Source: Bacteroidaceae bacterium
GTDB taxonomy: Bacteria; Bacteroidota; Bacteroidia; Bacteroidales; Bacteroidaceae
DNA: 32,565 nt
Reading direction: 5' to 3'
NCBI GenBank assembly: GCA_017548165.1
Contig: JAFYMW010000001.1
Span: forward strand, 1-32,565
The position numbers were made by a program, and so were the translations under genes. The notes under the pieces were generated by a model. That model was not told the origin of the DNA. It saw only the letters and a program-made list of their open reading frames with translations, and made no database searches. Of this stretch, positions 17,982-25,143 are shown piece after piece; the first letter of the stretch is position 1; each line of letters starts with the position of its first letter.

Positions 17982-18006
17982 GTGAAAAGGGTGTGACAAA
18001 TGCGTG
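17982..18006 (-). repeat. 25-bp direct repeat, copy 1 (candidate operator upstream of the beta-galactosidase gene)
   Basis: The plus strand begins GTGAAAAGGGTG and ends CAAATGCGTG. It is identical over 25 bp to 19255-19279 and in the same orientation. Within it GTGA-like units start at 17982, 17993 and 18004 (the last as GTGG), that is every 11 bp, close to one helical turn. It lies in the gap between the regulator stop codon and the beta-galactosidase promoter. An operator for the regulator is the natural reading (inference). Confidence 0.7.
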
Positions 18007-18024
18007 GCGAGATACTATTGAGTA

Positions 18025-19191
18025 TCATCTTCCGTTGAAAATCACTTCGTAAAATTCAGCATCGAGTTTTTTGCGGATGCGTTCTCTTCGCTTGCGTATA
18101 GTGGCACTTGTGGTATGACAGAAATGAGCTATCAATGTGTTAGAAAAACCAAGATACACATATATTGAACATAGAAGTTCCTGGTCATTAAGTTCGGCAT
18201 TGTCCAGCATGATTCGACATACATTTTTGAACGACTCAAAAATGCTACTTTCCATCATTCGTATTTGCTCATTGTCAATGGCAAGCCATTCGCGCTCACT
18301 CACTTTCGTTGAGCATATATCAGTATAGACAGAAGATTGTTCAAATGCCTTCCTGCCCTCGGTAAGAGCATTGCATAAAGTCCCTGTTTGGTTATTGTTT
18401 AGACGTCCCGACGAATCGGCCTTGACGTCGTATTGTCTGACCTCATTCAAAGTATTGTCTTTGATGCGACGTCGTATTGTCATAACCAAGACGATACAAC
18501 CTATCACCGCAAGGCCTGTTATGACATATATTGTAGTGCTGTTGTCAGTTTCTTCTTGTGCAATGATGTTGCTCTTGAGGGAACTCTTCAATTGCTCCAT
18601 AGTCATTGGTTCAAACACACGACTCTCTCGTATCTTCATGTGTTTCTCCTTGTGCTTCTGGGCCGAGTCGGGCATATTACGAGTATCGTATATGTTCCAT
18701 AGGATATGGTGGCAGATATACTCTATCTGGTCGTTGGTGGTGTGTGGCGCCTCCAGAGCCATGCGCGCATAATGCATAGCAGAGTCGTGTGCACCGAAAT
18801 GCCACAAGTCATCGGCCTTATATGCCAGACATGTGGGGTAACTCTCGTGCTCAGGTCCTACGATTTCGAGGTATTGGTTGAGGTATTGCAATGCCTGGTC
18901 ATAATCGTGAGTGATATAGGCGGCAATCCAGCGCAAGGTGAATAGGGCATCGGCACGCAATGTGTCGTTTGCATCGTTGCGCACAACAATATTGGCAAAG
19001 TGGAAGGTTGCCTTGTTGAAGAGCCTCATGCGCTCCTTGTTGTCATCAACACTTGTTTTGTTGGCTTGAACCAGAAAGTCGTGAGCCAAACACTGCTCTT
19101 CCTCTGGTGTACAACGATTATACTTCTCACTCATGCATGCGCACAAAACCATAAGGTACATAGCCAATAATGGAAGTTGGTAGAATTTCAT
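18025..19191 (-). CDS. Membrane-anchored TPR-HTH transcriptional regulator
   Basis: A 388-residue transmembrane regulator. The N-terminal signal ends in a lipobox-like LCAC (Cys19), so the N-terminus may be lipid-anchored. A helical, TPR-like sensor region follows (about 30-200; ATFHFANIVV, DYDQALQYLNQYLEIVG, DSAMHYARMALEA). A single membrane segment lies at about 221-239 (IYVITGLAVIGCIVLVMTI). A C-terminal helix-turn-helix lies at about 334-377 (ELNDQELLCSIYVYLGFSNT; TSATIRKRRERIRKKLD). The layout parallels the DUF6377 regulator at 1803-3407 but is shorter. It reads in the same direction as the beta-galactosidase gene, and identical 25-bp repeats lie upstream of both. It therefore probably regulates itself and that gene (inference). 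The ligand is unknown. Confidence 0.8.
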   Translation of the reverse strand: MKFYQLPLLAMYLMVLCACMSEKYNRCTPEEEQCLAHDFLVQANKTSVDDNKERMRLFNKATFHFANIVVRNDANDTLRADALFTLRWIAAYITHDYDQALQYLNQYLEIVGPEHESYPTCLAYKADDLWHFGAHDSAMHYARMALEAPHTTNDQIEYICHHILWNIYDTRNMPDSAQKHKEKHMKIRESRVFEPMTMEQLKSSLKSNIIAQEETDNSTTIYVITGLAVIGCIVLVMTIRRRIKDNTLNEVRQYDVKADSSGRLNNNQTGTLCNALTEGRKAFEQSSVYTDICSTKVSEREWLAIDNEQIRMMESSIFESFKNVCRIMLDNAELNDQELLCSIYVYLGFSNTLIAHFCHTTSATIRKRRERIRKKLDAEFYEVIFNGR

Positions 19192-19213
19192 GGTGTAGGA
19201 ATTTGTTTGATGG

Positions 19214-19221
19214 CAAAGATA
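19214..19221 (-). promoter_or_regulatory. -7 box of the TPR-HTH regulator gene
   Basis: TATCTTTG on the minus strand, 22 bp before the ATG. No consensus -33 lies at the right distance; instead the direct repeats at 19255-19292 begin 33 bp upstream, where an activator would bind. Confidence 0.5.
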
Positions 19222-19254
19222 GTCATTTTATAGCGCATGATGACACGAACAAGC

Positions 19255-19292
19255 GTGAAAAGGGTGTGACAAATGCGTGACTGGTGTGACAA
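19255..19292 (-). repeat. 25-bp direct repeat, copy 2, extended by further GTGA units
   Basis: Positions 19255-19279 are identical to 17982-18006. Here the array continues: GTGA units start at 19255, 19266, 19277 and 19286, and GGTGTGACAA occurs twice exactly 20 bp apart (19263-19272 and 19283-19292). It lies upstream of the regulator's -7 box and touches the terminator of the esterase gene. An autoregulatory operator is likely. Confidence 0.7.
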
Positions 19293-19327
19293 TAAACTCT
19301 GCCACTGTATATAGGGCAGAGTTTATT
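19291..19327 (-). terminator. Terminator of the ATP-grasp/esterase transcription unit
   Basis: AATAAACTCTGCC and GGCAGAGTTTATT form a perfect 13-bp stem with an 11-nt loop, 18 bp after the esterase stop codon. The symmetric arms make it potentially bidirectional. It isolates the esterase unit from the downstream regulator gene. Confidence 0.75.
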
Positions 19328-19345
19328 AGTATGAGTGTGAGGTAT

Positions 19346-20083
19346 TTATTTCTTGAGCACCTTTTCCATAAAGTATGGGAGCTGAACGCGCCACCAACAC
19401 CAGTCGTGGTCGACATCAAAGCCCCAATAGTCCATATAGGCAGGGATACCCTTCTCGCACAGAACTGTGTCCAATGCGCGTGTGCTCTCCAAGAGTTCGT
19501 CTTCCCACTTGCCTTGTCCCACACAAATGAATATCTTGCGCTTCTTATAGAGGTCCATCCATGGGTGGTCGGCAGGCATCTCGCGCAAGAAATCGATGGG
19601 AGAGTTCATGAAGGTGAGTTCGTCGCTATACATGGGGAAACCATATCCTGCGGTGTACAAACCGCTCAGTGCAATGACCGAATCAAAGATATCGGGGCGA
19701 CGGAAGAAGAAGTTGCCGGCATGGAATGCACCCATAGAACAACCCGTAACGATGAAAGTCTCAGTCTTGCGCTTGCGCACTTCGGGGATTAGTTCCTCGG
19801 TGATATAGTGATACCAGCGTTCGTGCTGTTCGATGCGCCAACGATTGTCGGCAGAGCGATTGCTCCATGTCTCACCATCAATACCATCCACGCAGATGGC
19901 ACGTAGTTCGCCAGCCTCAATCCATGGTGCCAACACCTCTATCATACCAAAGTTTTCGAAGTCAAAATAGCGACCATCCTGTGAGGGGAAAATCAAGACT
20001 GGACGACCCTTCTTGCCGTAGGTCTTGTACTCCATGTCGCGTTGCAGATGATTGCTGAAATGCTTATGAAATTGTCCTTCCAT
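19346..20083 (-). CDS. Alpha/beta-hydrolase fold esterase-like protein
   Basis: A 245-residue cytoplasmic protein with no signal peptide, resembling the esterase D/enterochelin-esterase group. The nucleophile elbow GCSMG has Ser116, and the C-terminal VDHDW has His226 as the likely catalytic histidine. An acid such as E194 or D195 (GKWEDELLE) or D224 would complete the triad. The start MEGQFHKHFSNHLQRDMEY places the first beta strands (VLIFPSQDGR) as usual for the family. It starts 55 bp after the ATP-grasp gene and ends before a strong terminator, so the two form one operon. The true substrate is unknown; in this context an ester or thioester intermediate of the ligase product is possible (inference). 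Confidence 0.85.
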   Translation of the reverse strand: MEGQFHKHFSNHLQRDMEYKTYGKKGRPVLIFPSQDGRYFDFENFGMIEVLAPWIEAGELRAICVDGIDGETWSNRSADNRWRIEQHERWYHYITEELIPEVRKRKTETFIVTGCSMGAFHAGNFFFRRPDIFDSVIALSGLYTAGYGFPMYSDELTFMNSPIDFLREMPADHPWMDLYKKRKIFICVGQGKWEDELLESTRALDTVLCEKGIPAYMDYWGFDVDHDWCWWRVQLPYFMEKVLKK

Positions 20084-20138
20084 TATATTTTTGTGGGATT
20101 ATTATTGTTGAGTGTCAATCGGTTATACTTATTTATTC

Positions 20139-21335
20139 TTATTTTCTGTTGCACACATCATAGAGGAACTCGTTACGTTCCCATTCGGTGCGGAATCGTG
20201 CTATGTAGGCATAGTCGCCCATTGCTGGAGCCAATGCTTTGTCGATATTGGGGGTCATCTTCATGGCATAGGCATACTTGTCCAGAATCTGTGCATCGTT
20301 CAAGTGATACTCCACTCCAGAGCGGCGACCAGCATATACGCAGAAATAATCGTCGTTGGAATCGGGCTGTGTGCGATGGTCAAATGCAACCATGTCGGCC
20401 CAAATCTGGTATACATCCACATTGTGTGCATAGTTGATCATATCGGGAGTGTAGCCACCACCAGGACGCATATTTACCTCGAGAGCCACAAAGTCGCCTT
20501 CGTTGCCCAAACCTCTGTGAGCTCGGCCCAACTGGAAGAATTCCAGATGTACGAAACGGCTCTTCACACCGAATGCCTTGATGGTCTGACGACCCCAGAA
20601 ACGAAGGTTCTCGTTGATATGCTGCTGAACATAGTATGTGCTATCCAGATTGTAGTTGACAATATCTGAAATAGATGGAGGACATACGCACATGCTCTCG
20701 AACAAGGGCTCTCCCTTAGAGTTTATAATAGCATCGTAGGTACAGATATTACCTGTTACGAATTCCTCAATGACATATTCGTGAATGTGTGGTGTGTTGT
20801 TGAGGAAGTCGCGTAATGCCCACTCGCTCTCAATCTTGTGAGTACCACCCGAACCCACACCAACATCGGGCTTGGCAAAGAGGGGATAACCAGCCTCGTA
20901 GGCGAATTTCAAAATATTGTCCAGTCCTTCTGTAGCCTTCACCTGACGTGCCGTACGGATACCACCGGCAGCATAGTACTTCTTCATCTCGGACTTCTCC
21001 TTGATGCTATCTATCTTGTCGGTCTTGATACCTGTATTGATATTGAAATCGGTGCGCAGACGTGCATCCTGCTCCAACCAGTATTCGTTGTTGCTCTCAA
21101 GCCAATCTATGCGTCCATACTTGGAGGCAAAATGTGCCACGGCACGATACATCTGATCATAGTCCTCCATATTGTTGACACGATAGTACTCGGTGAGACT
21201 ATCTCTCAAACGCTGGTCAAGGTTGTCATAAGGCGAATCACCTATACCAAAAACAGTCACACCATTCTTCTTCAGTGCGGCGCAGAAGTTCCAATAATTT
21301 TCTGGGAAATTGGGGGAAATGAAAATGAAGTTCAT
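20139..21335 (-). CDS. ATP-grasp carboxylate-amine ligase-like protein
   Basis: A 398-residue cytoplasmic ATP-grasp enzyme, expected to form an amide bond by way of an acyl-phosphate. The N-terminal Rossmann-like domain begins MNFIFISPNFPENYW. The ATP-grasp core has the ATP-binding lysine K155 in YPLFAKPDVG, the flexible loop GVGSGG (159-164), the EEFVTG hinge (190-195) and the metal-binding E286 and N288 in ALEVNMRPGGG. It resembles carbamoyl-phosphate-synthase-type and peptide-ligase ATP-grasp proteins rather than RimK or D-Ala ligase. The substrate cannot be named. It is the first gene of a two-gene operon with the esterase and is divergent from an S51 hydrolase whose promoter overlaps its own. 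Confidence 0.88.
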   Translation of the reverse strand: MNFIFISPNFPENYWNFCAALKKNGVTVFGIGDSPYDNLDQRLRDSLTEYYRVNNMEDYDQMYRAVAHFASKYGRIDWLESNNEYWLEQDARLRTDFNINTGIKTDKIDSIKEKSEMKKYYAAGGIRTARQVKATEGLDNILKFAYEAGYPLFAKPDVGVGSGGTHKIESEWALRDFLNNTPHIHEYVIEEFVTGNICTYDAIINSKGEPLFESMCVCPPSISDIVNYNLDSTYYVQQHINENLRFWGRQTIKAFGVKSRFVHLEFFQLGRAHRGLGNEGDFVALEVNMRPGGGYTPDMINYAHNVDVYQIWADMVAFDHRTQPDSNDDYFCVYAGRRSGVEYHLNDAQILDKYAYAMKMTPNIDKALAPAMGDYAYIARFRTEWERNEFLYDVCNRK

Positions 21336-21402
21336 AGTAAATATGTGTTAGGTGAATAATTATATACTTTACAAAATTCTGCTATTTTATGACTTGATAG
21401 CG

Positions 21403-21434
21403 CAAAAATACTGTTTTAATTTGAAAAATCCAAA
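21403..21434 (-). promoter_or_regulatory. Promoter of the ATP-grasp/esterase operon
   Basis: On the minus strand TTTG (21431-21434), a 20-bp spacer and TATTTTTG (21403-21410) match both consensus boxes. The -33 box lies inside the spacer of the divergent plus-strand promoter. Confidence 0.8.
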
Positions 21435-21451
21435 TAAATGCAATACCTTTG
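21420..21451 (+). promoter_or_regulatory. Promoter of the S51 hydrolase gene
   Basis: TTTG (21420-21423), a 20-bp spacer and TACCTTTG (21444-21451) match both boxes exactly. Only 8 bp separate the -7 box from the ATG at 21460, predicting a leader of about 5 nt. Its -33 box lies inside the spacer of the opposing promoter. Confidence 0.8.
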
Positions 21452-21459
21452 CCACATAT

Positions 21460-22185
21460 ATGTTCACTTTGTTTCTCACCAGCAGTCCTTGCGGTCACGA
21501 TGGGGCCATATTTGAGAAAAATGGCTTTCGCGACGAACTTCTCCGTCAGTTAAAGGGAGAGGCGCGTGGATTGTATATAACCTCTTCGCCCGATGATTTT
21601 TATGGAAGCGAGTGTGCCTCCAATGGTTTGCGTCAGGCAATAGAAGAGTGTGGTGTACAGATAGTTCAGTGGACATTATTGGATCGTCGCAATATTATCG
21701 AAGCACACTCTCTTGTACGCGAGGCCAACCTTATTATATTAGGTGGTGGTCATGTACCCACTCAGCACAAGTTCTTCCTTGAGATGTCTCTTCGCGATGC
21801 TCTGCATGCCTACGAAGGTGTCTTGCTAACCATCAGTGCTGGAAGTATGAATTGTGCCGACGAGGTGTACTCCATTCCCGAACTTCCCGGAGAGATTCGC
21901 AATCCCGAGTACAAGCGTTTCTTCCCAGGAATGGGTCTGACCAACATACAAATCTTGCCACATTATTATGAGTGGAAAGACTTTGTTCTTGATGGCATGA
22001 AGGTATATAACGAGGTCGCTGCCAAGGATAGTATGGGCAAGCGTTTTTATATTTTCCCCGATGGCACTTATCTCTATAGCATGTATGGTTATGAGGAAAT
22101 TCGTGGTGAGGCATTCCTAATGGAGAATGGCATCTTCCGCAAAATTTGCGAAGATGACCAGAGGGTATTGCTGCCTATAATCTGA
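21460..22185 (+). CDS. Peptidase S51 / type 1 glutamine amidotransferase-like hydrolase (peptidase E/cyanophycinase-like)
   Basis: A 241-residue cytoplasmic serine hydrolase. Family S51 members cut Asp-X dipeptides (peptidase E) or cyanophycin. The catalytic Ser126 sits in TISAGSMNCAD, the usual SAG nucleophile elbow. GGGHVP (95-100) precedes it, and His168 in ILPHYYEW is the likely catalytic histidine. The start at ATG 21460 (MFTLFLTSSP) matches the conserved family N-terminus. The longer frame from 21352 runs through the promoter and is excluded. It is divergent from an ATP-grasp ligase, an arrangement reminiscent of cyanophycin synthetase and cyanophycinase, so it may degrade the amide product made by that operon (inference). 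Length is normal for peptidase E. Confidence 0.85.
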   Translation: MFTLFLTSSPCGHDGAIFEKNGFRDELLRQLKGEARGLYITSSPDDFYGSECASNGLRQAIEECGVQIVQWTLLDRRNIIEAHSLVREANLIILGGGHVPTQHKFFLEMSLRDALHAYEGVLLTISAGSMNCADEVYSIPELPGEIRNPEYKRFFPGMGLTNIQILPHYYEWKDFVLDGMKVYNEVAAKDSMGKRFYIFPDGTYLYSMYGYEEIRGEAFLMENGIFRKICEDDQRVLLPII

Positions 22186-22240
22186 TTTTAGATTATCTAG
22201 TTTGTCTTTATATTCTAGATGCTCTAGTAATTCTATAATA

Positions 22241-23686
22241 TTACCTAAAATACTTTCCTATTACTGGCAAATTGCGCAAGGGCAGGTCGTGATATATGAT
22301 GTGACCCACGAAGGCCAAAACCAACAATGTGTTGATACCCATTCTTACTATTGCTGGCCAATGCTCAGGAACAAATTGCATTATAGCAAAGAATAGAATA
22401 GTGATGCCAACATAAACGGCCATACTTTTCATTGGATAGTTGATAGGGTTCTTTTTCTGTCCCACCAAATAGCACAATATCATAGCTGTACCATATCCGG
22501 CAAAACCTCCCCATGCACAAGCCATATAACTATACTTGGGTATGAAAATGATATTTACGGCAAACAATACTATACATCCAGCGATGGAGAACCATGCACC
22601 ATATATGGTCTTGTCTATCAGTTTGTACCAGAACGACAGATTGAAATAGATACCCATCATTATCTCTGCCGCCATCACCACAGGAATTACCCTCAAGCCA
22701 TCCCAATAATCGCTACCTACCATATACTTCAACAATGGCAGATATGCCATCACACATAGAAAGGCCAGGAGGGTGAAGATGAGGAAATACTTCATGCCTA
22801 TGGCATAGGTCTGTGTCTTGTCCTTATCACGACTCTGTGCAAAGACAAAGGGTTCATAGGCATATCGGAAGGCCTGTGTTATCATTGCCATAATCATTGC
22901 CACCTTGACGCAAGCACCATACACTCCCAATTCCACCACACCTTCTGTGCGATTGGGATAAATCAATGGGAAAATCATCTTGTCTGCCGCCTGATTAAGT
23001 ATTCCAGCAATACCAAGTATCAGAATGGGCCATGAGTATGATAACATACGCCTCAGCAAGCTCAAGTCTATACACCACTTTATCCTAAATAGTTCGGGCA
23101 GGAAGAATATGGTGATAAAACTGGTACATACCAGATTGAGTGCAAAGACAAAGAAGACATCCGTTTTGCCCAGTAATACGAAGAAAACCAGGTTCAAACC
23201 AATGTTTAGAGCGATGAACAATAGTTTGAGCGATGCAAACTTTAGAGCCTTGTTCTTATATCTAAGATAACTAAATGGAATGGCCTGCAAGGCATCCAGA
23301 GCCACCACCGATGCCATTACTAAAATGTATTCGGGATGCTCTTGATATCCCAACCAATGACTTATGGGAGTAATCAAACCAAATACCGTGGCAATGAAAA
23401 CACTCACCAGTGTGGCTATCACCATCATTGTGGTAGAGAAAACCGTATCGGGATTCTCACCCTCCTTATTGGCAAACCTGAAGAATGTTGTTTCCATGCC
23501 GAAGGTGAGCAACACCAGCAACAATGCCACATAGGCATAGAGGTTGGTAACGATGCCATAACCGCCGTTCTCTGCACTGATGACATGTGTGTAGAGGGGA
23601 ACAAGCAGGTAGTTGAGAAATCTGCCAACGATGCTCGACAGACCGTATATTGCCGTGTCCTTGGCGAGGGATTTAAGATTTGCCAT
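22241..23686 (-). CDS. Polysaccharide/lipid-linked oligosaccharide flippase (Wzx-like, MOP superfamily)
   Basis: An integral inner-membrane protein of 481 residues with about 12-14 hydrophobic helices along its length. The N-terminus LAKDTAIYGLSSIVGRFLNY and the following VPLYTHVISAENGGYGIVT are typical of O-antigen and capsule flippases, which turn undecaprenyl-linked sugars across the membrane. It ends 55 bp from the convergent S51 gene. Upstream on the same strand, after a 154-bp gap, lie the two deoxynucleoside kinase genes, so it is either the last gene of that unit or a separate one. No glycosyltransferases are nearby, so the polysaccharide it serves is unknown. Confidence 0.88.
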   Translation of the reverse strand: MANLKSLAKDTAIYGLSSIVGRFLNYLLVPLYTHVISAENGGYGIVTNLYAYVALLLVLLTFGMETTFFRFANKEGENPDTVFSTTMMVIATLVSVFIATVFGLITPISHWLGYQEHPEYILVMASVVALDALQAIPFSYLRYKNKALKFASLKLLFIALNIGLNLVFFVLLGKTDVFFVFALNLVCTSFITIFFLPELFRIKWCIDLSLLRRMLSYSWPILILGIAGILNQAADKMIFPLIYPNRTEGVVELGVYGACVKVAMIMAMITQAFRYAYEPFVFAQSRDKDKTQTYAIGMKYFLIFTLLAFLCVMAYLPLLKYMVGSDYWDGLRVIPVVMAAEIMMGIYFNLSFWYKLIDKTIYGAWFSIAGCIVLFAVNIIFIPKYSYMACAWGGFAGYGTAMILCYLVGQKKNPINYPMKSMAVYVGITILFFAIMQFVPEHWPAIVRMGINTLLVLAFVGHIIYHDLPLRNLPVIGKYFR

Positions 23687-23840
23687 GAGGGCGAGTGTTT
23701 AATGTTTAAATGACTTTGCTTTTTGTCGTTTTTGCTATTGCTCGGCTAGTTCAAACAGACTTGACTCTGCTCTCGCCTAATCGCAGATTTTCTGCTTCGT
23801 TCGCCTACGCTCCGCAAGTCCGTTTCTCGTCTTCCGTTTG
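23687..23840. other. Intergenic segment with dispersed-repeat-like texture
   Basis: The gap between the flippase and kinase genes contains alternating CTTCG/CGCTCC-type words and a GCAGA-ttt-TCTGC stem around 23786. It resembles a recurrent intergenic motif of Bacteroidales genomes. No promoter or gene is evident in it. Confidence 0.3.
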
Positions 23841-24455
23841 TTAAAACAGTCCGTAGAGTCTCTGGTCTATTTCTTCGGTAATAGTGCGGAAGTCCTCTGG
23901 ATTGTCACCGAACTTACATTTGTCACCATCAATGATGAGAACTTGTCCGGGATAGTCCTTTATCCACTCCTCATAACGGTCGTTCAGACCTTTCAGGTAG
24001 TCGATGCGTATGCTTTGCTCATACTCTCTGCCTCGCTTGCTTATCTGTGCAATAAGGTTGGGGATGGAACTGCGGACATATATCAGCAGGTCGGGCAATC
24101 CCACAAGCGACATCATCAGGTCGAACAGGTCGGTATAGTTATCAAAGTCGCGCTTGGACATATAGCCCTGTTCATGCAGGTTGGGTGCAAAGATGCGTGC
24201 ATCCTCAAAGATGGTGCGGTCCTGGATGATGGTGCGGTCGGTGGCTCTACTTATCTCCACGACATCCTTGAAACGCTTGTTCAGGAAGTATATCTGAAGA
24301 TTGAAACTCCAGCGCGACATATCCTTGTAGAAATCCTCCAAATAGGGATTCACATCCACTGGTTCGAAACGTGGTTCCCAACCATATCTCTTGGCCAGCA
24401 TCTTGGTGAGTGTGGTCTTGCCACAGCCTATGTTTCCTGCTATTGCTATGTGCAT
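23841..24455 (-). CDS. Deoxynucleoside kinase (second of a tandem pair)
   Basis: A 204-residue cytoplasmic kinase that phosphorylates deoxynucleosides for the salvage pathway. The P-loop GNIGCGKT is at 7-14, the catalytic/substrate DRT motif (QDRTIFED) at about 78-85 and the lid KRGREYEQ at about 140-147. It is of the dCK/dGK/TK2 type, not the zinc-containing TK1 type. It starts 23 bp after a paralogue of nearly equal length. Such tandem pairs are known in lactobacilli, where the products form heterodimers with divided specificity (dAK with dGK or dCK); the same is plausible here. Specificity cannot be read with confidence. Confidence 0.92.
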   Translation of the reverse strand: MHIAIAGNIGCGKTTLTKMLAKRYGWEPRFEPVDVNPYLEDFYKDMSRWSFNLQIYFLNKRFKDVVEISRATDRTIIQDRTIFEDARIFAPNLHEQGYMSKRDFDNYTDLFDLMMSLVGLPDLLIYVRSSIPNLIAQISKRGREYEQSIRIDYLKGLNDRYEEWIKDYPGQVLIIDGDKCKFGDNPEDFRTITEEIDQRLYGLF

Positions 24456-24478
24456 ATCTATGTGTGTGTTGTTTGTTT

Positions 24479-25111
24479 TTATTTATTGGTTTCTTCGGGG
24501 AAGAGACTATAGAAGATTCTATCTATCTTGTCTGTTATCTGCTTGAAGTCGTCTCGGTTGTTGAGGAAATCCATGTTGTCCACATCTATGGTAATCACAC
24601 GTCCTTCATACTTGTTGTAGACAAAGTCCTCATAGCGATTGTTCAGGTTTTGCAGATATTCGATAGGAATGCTCTGCTCATAACCGCGTCCGCGCTTTTG
24701 GATGTTTGCCACAAGATGCGGTATTGAGGCACGAAGGTATAACATCAGGTCGGGAGTGCGTGCCACGCTGGTCATCTGTTCAAAGAGTTCCATGAAGGTG
24801 TTATAGTCGCGCTGCTCCATGTTGCCCATAGCCTGATTGTTAGCGGCAAACACATGTACACCCTCAAAGATGCTACGATCCTGAATCACATCCTTGTCAG
24901 TCTGCGAAATGGCAAGGAGATCGCGGAAGCGTTCTTTCAGGAAGTAGGTCTCCAGACAGAAGCTCCAGCGATGTATATCCTTGTAATAGTCCTCCATGTA
25001 TGGATTTGTAGCTACGGCCTCGAACTTGGGTTCCCAACCATAGTGTTTTGCCAGAAGTTCCGTCAGGGTGGTCTTTCCTGCTCCTATGTTTCCAGATACT
25101 ACGATGAACAC
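24479..25111 (-). CDS. Deoxynucleoside kinase (first of a tandem pair)
   Basis: A 210-residue deoxynucleoside kinase with P-loop GNIGAGKT (7-14), DRS motif (IQDRSIFEG, about 76-84) and lid KRGRGYEQ (139-146). It is clearly paralogous to the next gene; the GWEPKFE and NPYMEDYYKD segments align directly with GWEPRFE and NPYLEDFYKD there. Differences around the DRS/DRT motif suggest different substrates. The start codon is GTG at 25111; no ATG lies in frame near it, and the P-loop position fixes the N-terminus. It follows the nucleoside-recognition gene by 32 bp, so they are likely in one operon. Confidence 0.92.
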   Translation of the reverse strand: MFIVVSGNIGAGKTTLTELLAKHYGWEPKFEAVATNPYMEDYYKDIHRWSFCLETYFLKERFRDLLAISQTDKDVIQDRSIFEGVHVFAANNQAMGNMEQRDYNTFMELFEQMTSVARTPDLMLYLRASIPHLVANIQKRGRGYEQSIPIEYLQNLNNRYEDFVYNKYEGRVITIDVDNMDFLNNRDDFKQITDKIDRIFYSLFPEETNK

Positions 25112-25143
25112 GCTTTTTATGTATTAGATGATTTTGTTGTCTT

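Noticed and set aside
18011..18026. Stem GATACT-attg-AGTATC at the stop codon of the TPR-HTH regulator
   Set aside because: Only 6 bp, A/T-rich and without a U-tract; not a credible terminator.
23900..23935. Two TTGTCACC-like words similar to the candidate operator
   Set aside because: They lie inside the coding region of a kinase and encode conserved residues there; the match is short.
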